DNA of 64,000 nt from Taeniopygia guttata (taxonomy: Eukaryota > Chordata > Aves > Passeriformes > Estrildidae), in assembly GCF_048771995.1 (NCBI RefSeq), contig NC_133060.1, positions 1,323,501-1,387,500 of the forward strand. The letters are read 5' to 3'. Both the position numbers and the translations under genes were made by a program. Positions 48,201 to 60,200 of the stretch are shown one piece after another. The notes under the pieces are model-generated. The model ran no database searches. It was not told the DNA's origin and worked only from the letters and a program-made list of their open reading frames with translations. Numbering within the stretch: position 1 is the stretch's first letter; each line of letters begins with the position of its first letter.

Positions 48201-51200
48201 GTATTTGGGTGGATTTTGGTGCATTTTGGGTACATTTTGGTGCATTTTTTTGGGATTTTTGGGGTTTTTGGGGGTCCCCGAACCCGGAATTTTTTGGGGT
48301 TTTTTTTGGGGTGTCGGGGCAGATTTTGGGGGTCCCCCTGACCCCCCCGGCCCCTCCCCAGGGGGTTCCCCTCCCCCAGAGCGAGGCCAATGCCATGGAC
48401 GTGCTGCTGATTTTGGTCCATTTTTTGGGGGATTTTTTAGGATTTTTGGGGTTTTTGGGGGTTTCTGGTTTTGGGGTTTTTTCTGGGGTGTCGGGGCAGA
48501 TTTTGGGGGGTCCCAGGGGGGGATTTTGGGGGTCCCAGGGGGGTTTTTGGAGGGGTCCTGGGTGGATTTTTGGGGGTCCCAGGGGGGATTTTGGTGCATT
48601 TTTTGGGGATTTTTTGGGGTTTTTGGGGCTCCCCGAACCCGGAATTTTTTGGGGTTTTTTTTGGGGTGTCGGGGCGGATTTTGGGGGTCCCCCTGACCCC
48701 CCCGGCCCCTCCCCAGGGGGTTCCCCTCCCCCAGAGCGAGGCCAATGCCATGGACGTGCTGCTGATTTTGGGGGTTTTTTTGGGGGATTTTTTTGGTTTT
48801 TTGGGTTTTTTGGGGCTCTCCAAACCCGGAATTTTTTGGGGTTTTTTTTGGGGTGTCGGGGCAGATTTTGGGGGGTCCCAGGGGGGGATTTTGGGGATCC
48901 CAGGGGGAATTTTTGGGTTTTTTAGGTGCATTTTTATGGATTTTTTGGGGTTTTTTTTGGGATTTTGGGGGTTTTTGGGGCTCCCCGAACCCGGAATTTT
49001 TTGGGTTTTTTTTTGGGGTGCCGGGGCAGATTTTGGGGGTCCCCCTGACCCCCCCGGCCCCTCCCCAGGGGGTTCCCCTCCCCCAGAGCGAGGCCAATGC
49101 CATGGACGTGGTGATTCGCTTCGCGCTGCAGCGGCTCCGCTTCGCCCCCCCCAACATCGTCCTGTACGCCTGGTCCATCGGGGGCTTCACTGGTACGGAC
49201 TGGGAGCACTGGGAGGGACTGGGAGGGACTGGGAGGGGATTGGGAGGGGATTAGAGGTCACTGGGAGGGGATTTGGGGGCACTGGGACGGACTGGGAGGG
49301 AACTGGGAGGGGGTTGGGGGGGACTGGGGGGAGATTTGGGGGGGACTGGGAGGGACTGGGATGGACTGGGAGGGACTGGGAGAGGATTTTGGGGGGATTG
49401 GGGGGGACTGGGAGGGGATTGGGGGGGACTGGGAGGGACTGGGAGGGACTGGGGGATACTGGGAGGGGTTTGGGGGGGACTGGGAGGGACTGGGATTAAC
49501 TGGGAATGGACTGAGAGGGACTGGGAGGGGATTTTGGGGGATTGGGGGGGACTGGGAGGGACTGGGATTAACTGGGACGGACTGGGAGGGACTGGGAGGG
49601 GATTGGGGGGAATTGGGAGGGAACTGGTTTATACTGGGAGGGGACTGGGAGCACTGGGATTAACTGGGAGGGGACTGGGGGGGACTGGGAGGGACTGGGA
49701 GGGACTGGGAGGGACTGGGAGGGACTGGGAGGGACTGGGAGCACTGGGAGGGACTGGGAGGGACTGGGAGGGACTGGGAGGGACTGGGAGGGACTGGGAG
49801 GGGATTGGGGGGGATTTTGGGGCGATTGGGGGGGACTGGGAGGGGACTGGGATGGACTGGGACGGACTGGGAGAGGGGCTGGGGGGGACTGGGAGGGACT
49901 GGGAGGGAAATGGTTTATACTGGGATGGGACTGGGAGGGCACTGGGAGGGACTGGGATTAACTGGGAATGGACTGGGAGCACTGGGAGGGGATTGGGAGG
50001 GGATTGGGGGTCACTGGGATGGACTGGGAGGGAGTGGGGGATACTGGGAGGGACTGGGAGGGGATTTTGGGGGGATTGGGAGGGACTGGGATTAACTGGG
50101 AGGGGATTGGGAGGGACTGGGAGGGGATTGGGAGGGGATTTTGGGGGGATTGGGGGGGACTGGGAGGGACTGGGAGGGACTGGGAGGGGACTGGGTTATA
50201 CTGGGAGGGACTGGGAGGGACTGGGAGGGGCTGGGAGGGACTGGGAGGGGATTGGGGGGGGACTGGGAGGGACTGGGAGGGACTGGGAGGGGGTTGGGGG
50301 GCACTGGGAGGGACTGGGAGGGGATTTTGGGGGGATTGGGGGCACTGGGATATACTGGGAGGGGATTTGGGGGGTCTGGGAGGGACTGGGAGGGACTGGG
50401 AGGGACTGGGAGGGACTGGGAGGGGATTCTGGGGGGATTGGGAGTTACTGGGAGGCACTGGGAGGGTAGTTTGGGGGGACTGGGACGGACTGGGATTAAC
50501 TGGGAATGGACTGGGAGAGACTGGGGGATACTGGGAGGGACTGGGGGGCACTGGGAGGGACTGGGAGGGACTGGGAGGGGATTTTGGGGGGATTGGGGGT
50601 CATTTGGGGGGCACTGGAGAGGACTGGGGGGGACTGGGAGGGAACTGGGATATACTGGGGGTCTCCCGCAGCCACCTGGGCCGCCATGTCCTACCCCGAG
50701 CTCGGGGGTCCCCATCCCCATTTCGGGGGTCCCCATCCCCATTTCGGGGGTCCCTCTCCCCATTTCGGGGGTCCCCATCCCCATTTTGGGGGTCCCCATC
50801 CCCATTTCGGGGGTCCCCATCCCCATTTTTGGGGTCCCCATCCCCATTTTGGGGGTCCCCATCCCCATTTTTGGGGTCCCCATCCCCATTTTGGGGTCCC
50901 CATCCCCATTTCGGGGGTCCCCATCCCCATTTTTGGGGTCCCCATCCCCATTTCGGGGGTCCCCATCCCCATTTCGGGGGTCCCCATCCCCATTTTTGGG
51001 GTCCCCATCCCCATTTCGGGGGTCCCCATCCCCATTTCGGGGGTCCCCATCCCCATTTTGGGGTCCCCATCCCCATTTCGGGGGTCCCTCTCCCCATTTT
51101 TGGGGTCCCCATCCCCATTTCGGGGGTCCCCATCCCCATTTTTGGGGTCCCCATCCCCATTTTGGGGGTCCCCATCCCCATTTCGGGGGTCCTCTCCCCA

Positions 51201-54200
51201 TTTTGGGGGTCCCTCTCCCCATTTTGGGGGTCCCCATCCCCATTTCGGGGGTCCCCATCCCCATTTCGGGGGTCCCCATCCCCATTTCGGGGGTCCCTCT
51301 CCCCATTTCGGGGGTCCCCATCCCCATTTCGGGGGTCTCTCCCCATTTCGGGGGTCCCCATCCCCATTTCGGGGTCCCTCTCCCCATTTCGGGGGTCCCC
51401 ATCCCCATTTTTGGGGTCCCCATCCCCATTTCGGGGGTCCCCATCCCCATTTCGGGGGTCCCCATCCCCATTTCGGGGGTCCCCATCCCCATTTTTGGGG
51501 GTCCCCATCCCCATTTTGGGGGTCTCCATCCCCATTTCGGGGGTCCCCATCCCCATTTCTGGGTCCCTCTCCCCATTTTGGGGTCCCCATCCCCATTTCG
51601 GGGGTCCCCATCCCCATTTCGGGGGTCTCCCGCAGCCACCTGGGCCGCCATGTCCTACCCCGAGCTCGGGGGTCTCGTCCTCGACGCCTCTTTCGACGAT
51701 CTCGTCCCGCTGGCGCTGAAGGTGCTGCCCCACAGCTGGCGTGAGTGCCCCGAAAAACCCCAAAATCACCCCAAAAACTGACCAAAACCAGCCCAAAAAC
51801 AGCCCTAAAACAGCCCAAAACAAACACCCCAAAAACAGACCAAAAACAGACCAAAAACACCTCAAAAACACCCCGAAATCCCCCAAAATCACCCCAAAAA
51901 CAGCCCAAAAACAGCCCCAAAACAGCCCTAAAACAGACACCACAAAAACAGCCCAAAATCCCCCCAAAAACAGCCCAAAATCCCCCCAAAAACCCTCAAA
52001 AACCAAAAAAATATCCCCAAAAACACCCTAAAAACACCCCAAAAACAAATGCCACAAAAACAGCCCCAAAACACCCCAAAAACCCAAAAAACGCCCTCAA
52101 AAACAGCCCCAAAACAAATACCACAAAAACAGCCCAAAAATCCAAAAAAAACCCACAAAAACACCCCAAAATCCCCCCAAAAACACCCGAAAAACAGCCC
52201 AAAAACAAGCACCCCAAAAACAGCCCAAAAACCCCAAAAAAACCCCGCAAAAACAAAAAAAAAAAAGCCCAAAACCAGCCCAAAAACACCCCAAAACCAC
52301 TCCAAAATCCCCCAAAATCACCCCAAAAACAGCCCCAGAACACAGAAAAAACAGAAAACCCAAAGAACCGAGAAAAAATCCCCCAAAAATCCCAAAAAAC
52401 ACCCCAAAAACCCCCAAAATCACCCCAAAAACAGACCCAGAACACGAAAAAAACAAAAAACACAAAGAACTGAGAAAAAATTCCCCAAAAATCCCAAAAA
52501 AACACCCCAAAAACAGCCCCAAAACACGAAAAAACCAAAAAACCCAAAGAACCGAGAAAAAAATCCCCCAAAATTCCCCAAACTCCTCAAAAATCCCCAA
52601 AAATCCCCCAAAAACCCAAAAAATGCCCAGAAACCCCAAAATCCCCCCAAAACCTCCAAAATCCCCCCGAAACCTCCAAAAATCCCACAAAAACTTCCCC
52701 AAAAACCTCCAAACCCCCCCAAAAATCCCACAATCCCTCAAAATTCCCCAAATATCCTTAAAAACTCCCCAAAACCCCTCAAAAAAAACCCAAAAAAATC
52801 CCCCAAAACCCCAAAAAATCCCCAAAAAACCCAAAAATCCCCCAAAAATCCCCCAAAACTTCCAAAATCCCCCCCAAACCCCACAAAAATCCCCAAAAAA
52901 CCCAAAAAATCCCCCAAAACCCCCCCAAAATTCCCCCAAAAATCTCTTTTTAGGGGACCTGGTGACGCAGACGGTTCGGGAGCACCTGAACCTCAACAAC
53001 GCCGAGCAGCTCTGCAGGTGGGACCCCAAAATCCCCCAAATTCACCCCAAAATTCCCAAATTCCCCCAAATTTCCCCAATTCCACCTGACATTCCCTAAA
53101 TTCCACCTAAAATCACCCAAAATCCCCCCAAAAAAATCCTCCAAAATCCCCCAAATTCCACCTGAAATTCCATAAATTCTACCTAAAATCACCCAAAATC
53201 CCAAAAAATTCCCCCAAAATTTCCCAAATTCACTCAAGATTTCCCAAATTCCACCTGAAATTCCCTAAATTCCGCCTAAAATCACCCAAAATCCCAAAAA
53301 ATTCCCCCAAAATCCCCCAAATTCACCCAAAATCCCTCAAATTCCACCCAAGATTTTGCAAATTCCACCTAAATTCACCCAAAATCCCCAAAAATTCCCC
53401 CAAATTCACTCAAGGTTTCCCAAATTCCACCTAAAATTCCCTAAATTCCGCCTCAAATCACCCAAATTCCATCCAAAATCTAAAAAAATTTCCCCAAAAT
53501 CTCCCAAATTCACCCCAAATTCCCTAAAATCCCCCTAAAATTCCTACAAAATCCCCCAAATTCCCCTAAAAATCCCAAAAATCCACTAAAAATCCACTAA
53601 AAATCCAAACAATCCTCCCAATCCCCCAAAAATTCCCCAAAAATCCCCAAAAATCCCCAAAAATCCCCCAAAAATCAAAAAAAAATCCCCCGAATTCCCC
53701 CCAAAATTGTCCCAAATCCCCTAAAAATCCCCCAGAAATCAAAAAAAATCCCCCAAATTCCCCCCAAAATTTCCCCAAATCCCCTAAAAATCCCCTAAAA
53801 ATCCCCAAAAAATCATAAAAAATCCCCCGAATTTCCCCCAAAATTGCCCCAAATCCCCTAAAAATCCCCCAAAATCCCCCAAAATCCCCCCAAAATTCCC
53901 CCCCAGGTATCAGGGCCCCGTGCTGCTGGTGAGGAGGACGAAGGACGAGATCATCACCACCACGTGAGACCCCCAAAAACCCCCCGGGGACCCCCAAAAA
54001 AACCCACCTGGGACCCCCCAAAAAATCCCACCTGGGACCCCCAAAAAACCCACCTGGGACCCCCAAAAAATCCCCCTTGGGACCCCCAAAAAACCCACCT
54101 GGGACCCCCAAAAAACCCACCTGGGACCCCCCAAAAAAACCCACCTGGGACCCCCAAAAAACCCACCTGGGACCCCCCAAAAAATCCCAACTGGGACCCC

Positions 54201-57200
54201 CAAAAAAACCCACAGGGGACCCCCAAAAAAACCCACCTGGGACCCCCAAAAAACCCACCTGGGACCCCCCAAAAAACCCCCCGGGGACCCCCCAAAAATC
54301 CCACCTGGGACCCCCAAAAAACCCACCTGGGACCCCCAAAAACCCACCTGGGACCCCCAAAAAACCCCACCTGGGACCCCCAAAAAAACCCAACTGGGAC
54401 CCCCAAAAAACCCACCGGGGACCCCCCCAAAAAACCCACCTGGGACCCCCAAAAAAACCCACCAGGGACCCCCAAAAAATCCCACCTGGGACCCCCCAAA
54501 AAAATCCCACCTGGGACCCCCAAAAAAACCTTTTGGGACCCCCAAAAAAACCCAACTGGGACCCCCAAAAATCCCACCTGGGACCCCCAAACCCCTCCCA
54601 GGACCCCCAAATCCCCCCCAGGACCCCCCAAAACCGCCCCCAGGGACCCCCCAAAACCCCCCCAGGGACCCCAAAACCCCCCCAGGGACCCCCAAAAAAA
54701 CCCACCTGGGACCCCCAAATCCCTCTGGGGACCCCCCAAATCCCCCCTGGGACACCCTAAACCCCCCAGGGACCCCCCAAATCCCCCCTGGGACCCCCCA
54801 AATCCCCCTGGGGACCCCCCAAAATTCCCCCAAGACCCCCCAAACCCCTTTGGGGACACCCCAAACCCCCCCTGGGCACTCCCAAATCCCCCCAGGACCC
54901 CCCAAACCCCACCCAGGACCCCCAAACCCCCCCAGGGACCCCCCAAACCCCCCCAGGACCCCCCAAAACCCCTCTGGGGACCCCCAAAACCCCCCTGGGA
55001 CCCCCCAAACCCCCCCAGGGACCCCCCAAACCCCTCTGGGGACCCCCCAAAACCCCCCCTGAACACCCCAAAACCCCCCTGGGCAGCCCCAAACCCCACC
55101 CAGGACCCCCCAAAACCCCCTGGGGACCCCCTAAAACCACTCTGGGACCCCCCAAACCCCCCCCAGGACCCCCCAAACCCCTCTGGGGACACCCCAAAAA
55201 CCCCCCTGGGCACTCCCAAATCCCCCCAGGACCCCCCAAAACCCCCCCAGGGACCCCCAAAATTCCCCCAGGACCCCCCAAATCCCTCTGGGGACCCCCC
55301 AAAATTCCCCCAGGACGCCCCCAAAACCCCCCAGAGCCCCCCAAAATCCCCGCAGGGTCCCCGATGACATCGCCTCCAACCGCGGCAACGACCTCCTGCT
55401 GAAACTGCTGCAGCACCGGTGGGTGGGGAGGGGGATTTGGGGGGGTTTTGGGGGGTCCTGGGGGGGATTTGGGGGGTCCTGGGGGGGTTTGGGGGGTCCT
55501 GGGGGGGGTTTGGGGGGTCCTGGGGGGGGGTTGGGGGGTCCCCAGGTGGGTTTGGAGGGGATTTGGGGGGTCCTGGGGGGGTTTGGGGGGTCCCCAGAGG
55601 GGTTTTGGGGGGTCCCCAGAGGGATTTGGGGGGTCCTGGGGGGGTTTTGGGGGTCCCCAGGTGGGTTTGGAGGGGATTTGGGGGGTCCTGGGGGGGATTT
55701 GGGGGGTCCTGGGGGGGTTTTGGGGGTCCCCAGGTGGGTTTGGAGGGGATTTGGGGATCCCTGGGGGGGGGGTTGGGGGGTCCCAGGGGGGTTTTGGGGG
55801 GTCCTGGGGGTGTTTGGGGGGTCCTGGGGGGGTTTTAGGGGGTCCCCAGGTGGGTTTGGAGGGGGTTTTGGGGGGTCTTGGGGAGATTTTGGGGATCCCT
55901 GGGGGGGTTTTGGGGGTCCCTGGGGAGATTTGAGGGGTCCCCAGGGGGGATTTGGGGGGTCCTGGGGGGATTTGGGGGTCCTGGGGGGGTTTTGGGGGGT
56001 CCTGGGGGGAATTTTGGGGGTCCCGGGGGGGGTTTGGGGGGTCCCGGGGGGGTTTTGGGGGGTCCTGGGAGGGGTTTTGGGGTCACTGGGGGGGTTTGGG
56101 GGGTCCTGGGGGAGTTCTGGGGGGTCCTGGGGGGACTTTGGGGGGTCCCCAGGTGGGTTTGGAGGGGATTTGGGGGGTCTTGGGGGGGTTTTGGGGGGTC
56201 CTGAGGGGAGTTTTGGGGGGTCCTGGGGGGTTTTGGGGGGTCCTGAGGGGGTTTTGGGGGGTCCTGGGGGGGGTCTGGGGGGTCCTGGGGGGGTTTGAGG
56301 GATCCCCAGGAGAGTTTTGGGGATCTTGGGGGGGTCCTGGGGGGGTTTGGGGGTCCTGGGTGGGGTTTGGGGGTCCCTGGGGGACTTCTGGGGGGTCCTG
56401 GGGGGGTTTGGGGGGCCCCAGGGGGGATTTGGGGGGTCCTGGGGGGGGTTTTGGGGGGTCCTGGGGGGACTTTGGGGGGTCCCCAGGTGGGTTTGGAGGG
56501 GGTTTTTGGGGTCCCCAGGTGGTTTTAGGGGTCCCCAGGTGATTTTTGGGGTCCCCAGGTGGTTTTAGGGGTCCCCAGGTGGTTTTTGGGGGTCCCTGGA
56601 ATGTTTTTGGGGGTCCCCAGGTGGTTTTTGGGGTCCCCAGGTGAGGTTTGGGGGTCCCCAGGTGGTTTTTGGGGGTCCCCAGGTGCATTTTGGGGGTCCC
56701 CAAGTGTTTTTTGGGGGTCCCCAGGTGGTTTTTGGGGGTCCCGGGGATGTTTTTGGGGGTCCCTGAGGGTCTCTGACCCCCCATTTCTCCCCCCCAGGTA
56801 CCCCAAAATCGTGGTGGGGGAGGGGCTGGAGGTGGTTCGGGAGTGGCTGGAGGCGGCGACCCCCGAGGAGGAGAGTGAGTGACCCCCAAAATTTGGGTGT
56901 GACCCCCCAAATTCGGGTCTGGGACCCCCAAAATTCGGGGGAGACCCCCCCCTAAATTCTGGGTGCAAATTCCCCCCAAATTCGGGTCTAAACCCCCAAA
57001 AATTTGGGTCTGAATCCCCCAAATTTCGGGTCTGAACAACCCCAAAATTTGGGTCTGAACCCCCCAAATTCTGGCTGAGACCCCCCCCCTAAATTCGGAC
57101 TGTGATCCCCCCCAAATTCGGGTCTGAACCCCCCAAAATTTGGGTCTGAGCCCCCAAAAATTTGGGTCTGAACCCCCCCAAAATTCGGCTCTGAACCCCC

Positions 57201-60200
57201 CAAAATTTGGGTCTGAGCCCCCCCAAAATGTGGGTCTGAACCCCCCAAAATTCGGGTCTGAACCCCCAAAAATTTGGGTCTGACCCCCCAAAATTTCGGT
57301 CTGAACCCCCCCAAAATTTGGGTCTGAACCCCCGAAATTTGGGTCTGAACCCCCCCAAAATTTGGGTCTGAGCCCCCCAAAATTCGGGTCTGAACCCCCC
57401 AAAATTGGGCTGTGACCCCCAAATTTGGGTCTGAACCCCCCAAATTTGGGTCTGAACCCCCCAAAATTTGGGTCTGAGACCCCCAAAATTCGGGGGAGAC
57501 CCCCCCCTAAATTCTGGGTGCGAATCACCCCCAAATTCGGGTCTGAACCCCCCAAAATTTGGGTCTGAGCCACCCAAATTTGGGTCTGAGCCCCCCAAAA
57601 TTCGGGTCTGAACCCCCCAAAATTTGGGTCTGACCCCCCCAAATTCGTGTCTGAACCCCCCCAAATTTGGGTCTGAACCCCCCAAAAATCGGGGGAGACC
57701 CCCCTTGAATTCTGGGTGCAAATCCCCCCCAAATTCGGGTCTGAGCCCCCCAAAATTTGGGTCTGAAACCCCAAAATTTGGGTCTCAACCCCCCAAATTC
57801 GGGTCTGAGCCCCCCAAATTTGGGTCTGAACCCCCCAAAATTTGGGTCTGAACCCCCCCAAAATTTGGGTCTGAGCCCCCCAAATTTGGGTCTGAGCCCC
57901 CCAAATTCCGCCTGAGACCCCCCCCCTAAATTCTGGGTGCGAATCCCCCCCAAATTCTGGTCTGAGCCCCCCAAATTTGGGTCTGAGCCCCCCAAATTCC
58001 GGCTGAGACCCCCCCCCAAAATCTGACTGTGGCCCCCCAAATTCTGTGTATGACCCCTCCCCAAATTTGGGTCAGACTTCCCCCAAATTTTGGGGTTTTT
58101 GGGCTCCCACCCCCCATTTTTGGGTTCCCAATCCCCATTTTTCGATTTTAACTCTCAATTTTTGGGTTCCAATCCCCATTTTTTGGGTTCTAATTCCCAT
58201 TTTTTGGGTCCCACTCCCCATTTTCTGGTTCCCATTCCCCATTTTTTGGGTTCCAATCCCCATTTTTCAATTTTAACTCTCAATTTTCGTGTCCCGATCC
58301 CCATTTTTGTGTCCCACCCCCCATATTTGGGTTCCAATCCCCATTTTTTGGGTTCCAATCCCCATTTTTCGATTGTAACTCTCAATTTTTGTGTCCCACT
58401 CCCCATTTTTCGTGTCCCCCTCCCCATTTTTTGATTTTGCCTCTCAATTTTTGGGTTCTAATCCCCATTTTTTGGGTTCTAATCCCCATTTTCTGGTTCC
58501 CATCCCCCATTTTTTGTTTCCCACCCCCCATTTTTTGGGTTCCAATCCCCATTTTTCGGGTCCCGCTCCCCAATTTTCAATTTTAACTCTCAATTTTTGT
58601 GTCCCACTTCCCATTTTTGTTTCCCACTCCCCATTTTTTGGGTCCCCCTCCCCATTTTTTGATTTTAACTCTCAATTTTTGGGTTCCAATCCCCATTTTT
58701 TATTTCTCACCCCCCATTTTTGGGTTCCAATCCCCATTTTTTGGGTCCCAGTCCCCACATTTCGATTTTAACTCCCATTTTTTTGCTTCCAACTCCCCAA
58801 TTTCCGTGTCCCACTCCCCAATTTTCAATTTTAACTCCCAACTTTTGGTTCCAAATCCCCATTTTTTGGGTTCTAATCCCCATTTTTTGGGTCCCAGTCC
58901 CCACATTTCGATTTTAACTCTCAATTTTAGGTTCCAAATCCCCAATTTCCGTGTCCCCCTCCCCGATTTTCGATTTAAACTCTCAATTTTTGGGTTCCAA
59001 TCCCCATTTTTTATTTCTCACCCCCCATATTTGGGTTCCAATCCCCATTTTTTGGGTCCCAGTCCCCACATTTCAATTTTAACTCCCAACTTTTGGTTCC
59101 AAATCCCCATTTTTTGGGCTCAAATCCCCATTTTTTGGGTTCCACTCCCCATTTTCCGGTTCCCATCCCCCATATTTGGGTTCCAATCCCATTTTTAGAT
59201 TTTAACTCTCAATTTTAGGTTCCCAATCCCCATTTTTTGTTTCCCACCCCCCATTTTTTGGGTTCCAATCTGCATTTTTGGATTTTAACTCTCAACTTTT
59301 GGTTCCAAATCCCCATTTTTTGGGTTCTAATCCCCATTTTTTGGGTCCCCCTCCCCATTTTTCGATTTTAACTCTCAATTTTGGGTTCTAATCCCCATTT
59401 TTTTGGGCTCCAATCCCCATTTTCCGGTTCCCATCCCCCATTTTTTGGGTTCTAATCCCCATTTTTTGGGTTCCAATCCCCATTTTTTGGGTTCCAATCC
59501 CCATTTTTTGTGTCCCACTCCCCATTTTCCGGTTCCAATCCCCATTTTTGGTTCCCAATCCCCATTTTTGGGTTCCAATCCCCATTTTTTGGATTTTAAC
59601 TCTCAATTTTCGTGTCCCACTCCCCGATTTTTGATTTTAACTCTCAATTTTAGGTTCCCACTCCCCAATTTTGGATTTTAACTCTCAATTTCCGTGTCCC
59701 ACTCCAAATTTTCGATTTTAACTCTCAATTTATGGGTTCCACTCCCCATTTTAGGTTCCCACTCCCCAATTTCCGTGTCCCCCTCCCCATATTTGGGTTC
59801 CAATCCCCATTTTTCGTGTCCCCCTCCCCAATTTTGGATTTTAACCCTTCAATTTCCGTGTTCCCCTCCCCGATTTTGGATTTCTACTCTCAATTTTTGG
59901 GTTCCAATCCCCATTTTTTGGGTTCCAATCCGCATTTTTGGATTTTAACTCTAAATTTTGGTTCCAAATCCCCAATTCCCACATTAACCCTTCCCTCCCC
60001 GTGGCAGCGGCGCTGCTGGGGCGGGTGGGGCCGGACGAGCGCTGGTGCCGCGAGCGCCTCCAGGGATTCGCCGCAGACCGACGGCCGCCCTTCCCCTGGG
60101 GCATGGGTACGGCGGGGCCGGGGCGGGGCCAGGGGCGTGGTCAATGACATGGGTGTGGTCAGGGTGGGGCTGGGGGCGTGGTCAGGGTGGGGCTGGGGGC

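Noticed and set aside
46239..49190. 983-codon open frame on the - strand ([12 protein letters not shown]), and the matching 782-codon + frame at 45993-48341
   Set aside because: They arise from a stop-poor satellite that contains exon 12 heads; composition is repetitive, they overlap each other on both strands, and they cross known introns.
50672..50709. Upstream exon 13 head as the functional exon
   Set aside because: It runs into the 20-bp array after PEL; only 51636 continues into [12 protein letters not shown].
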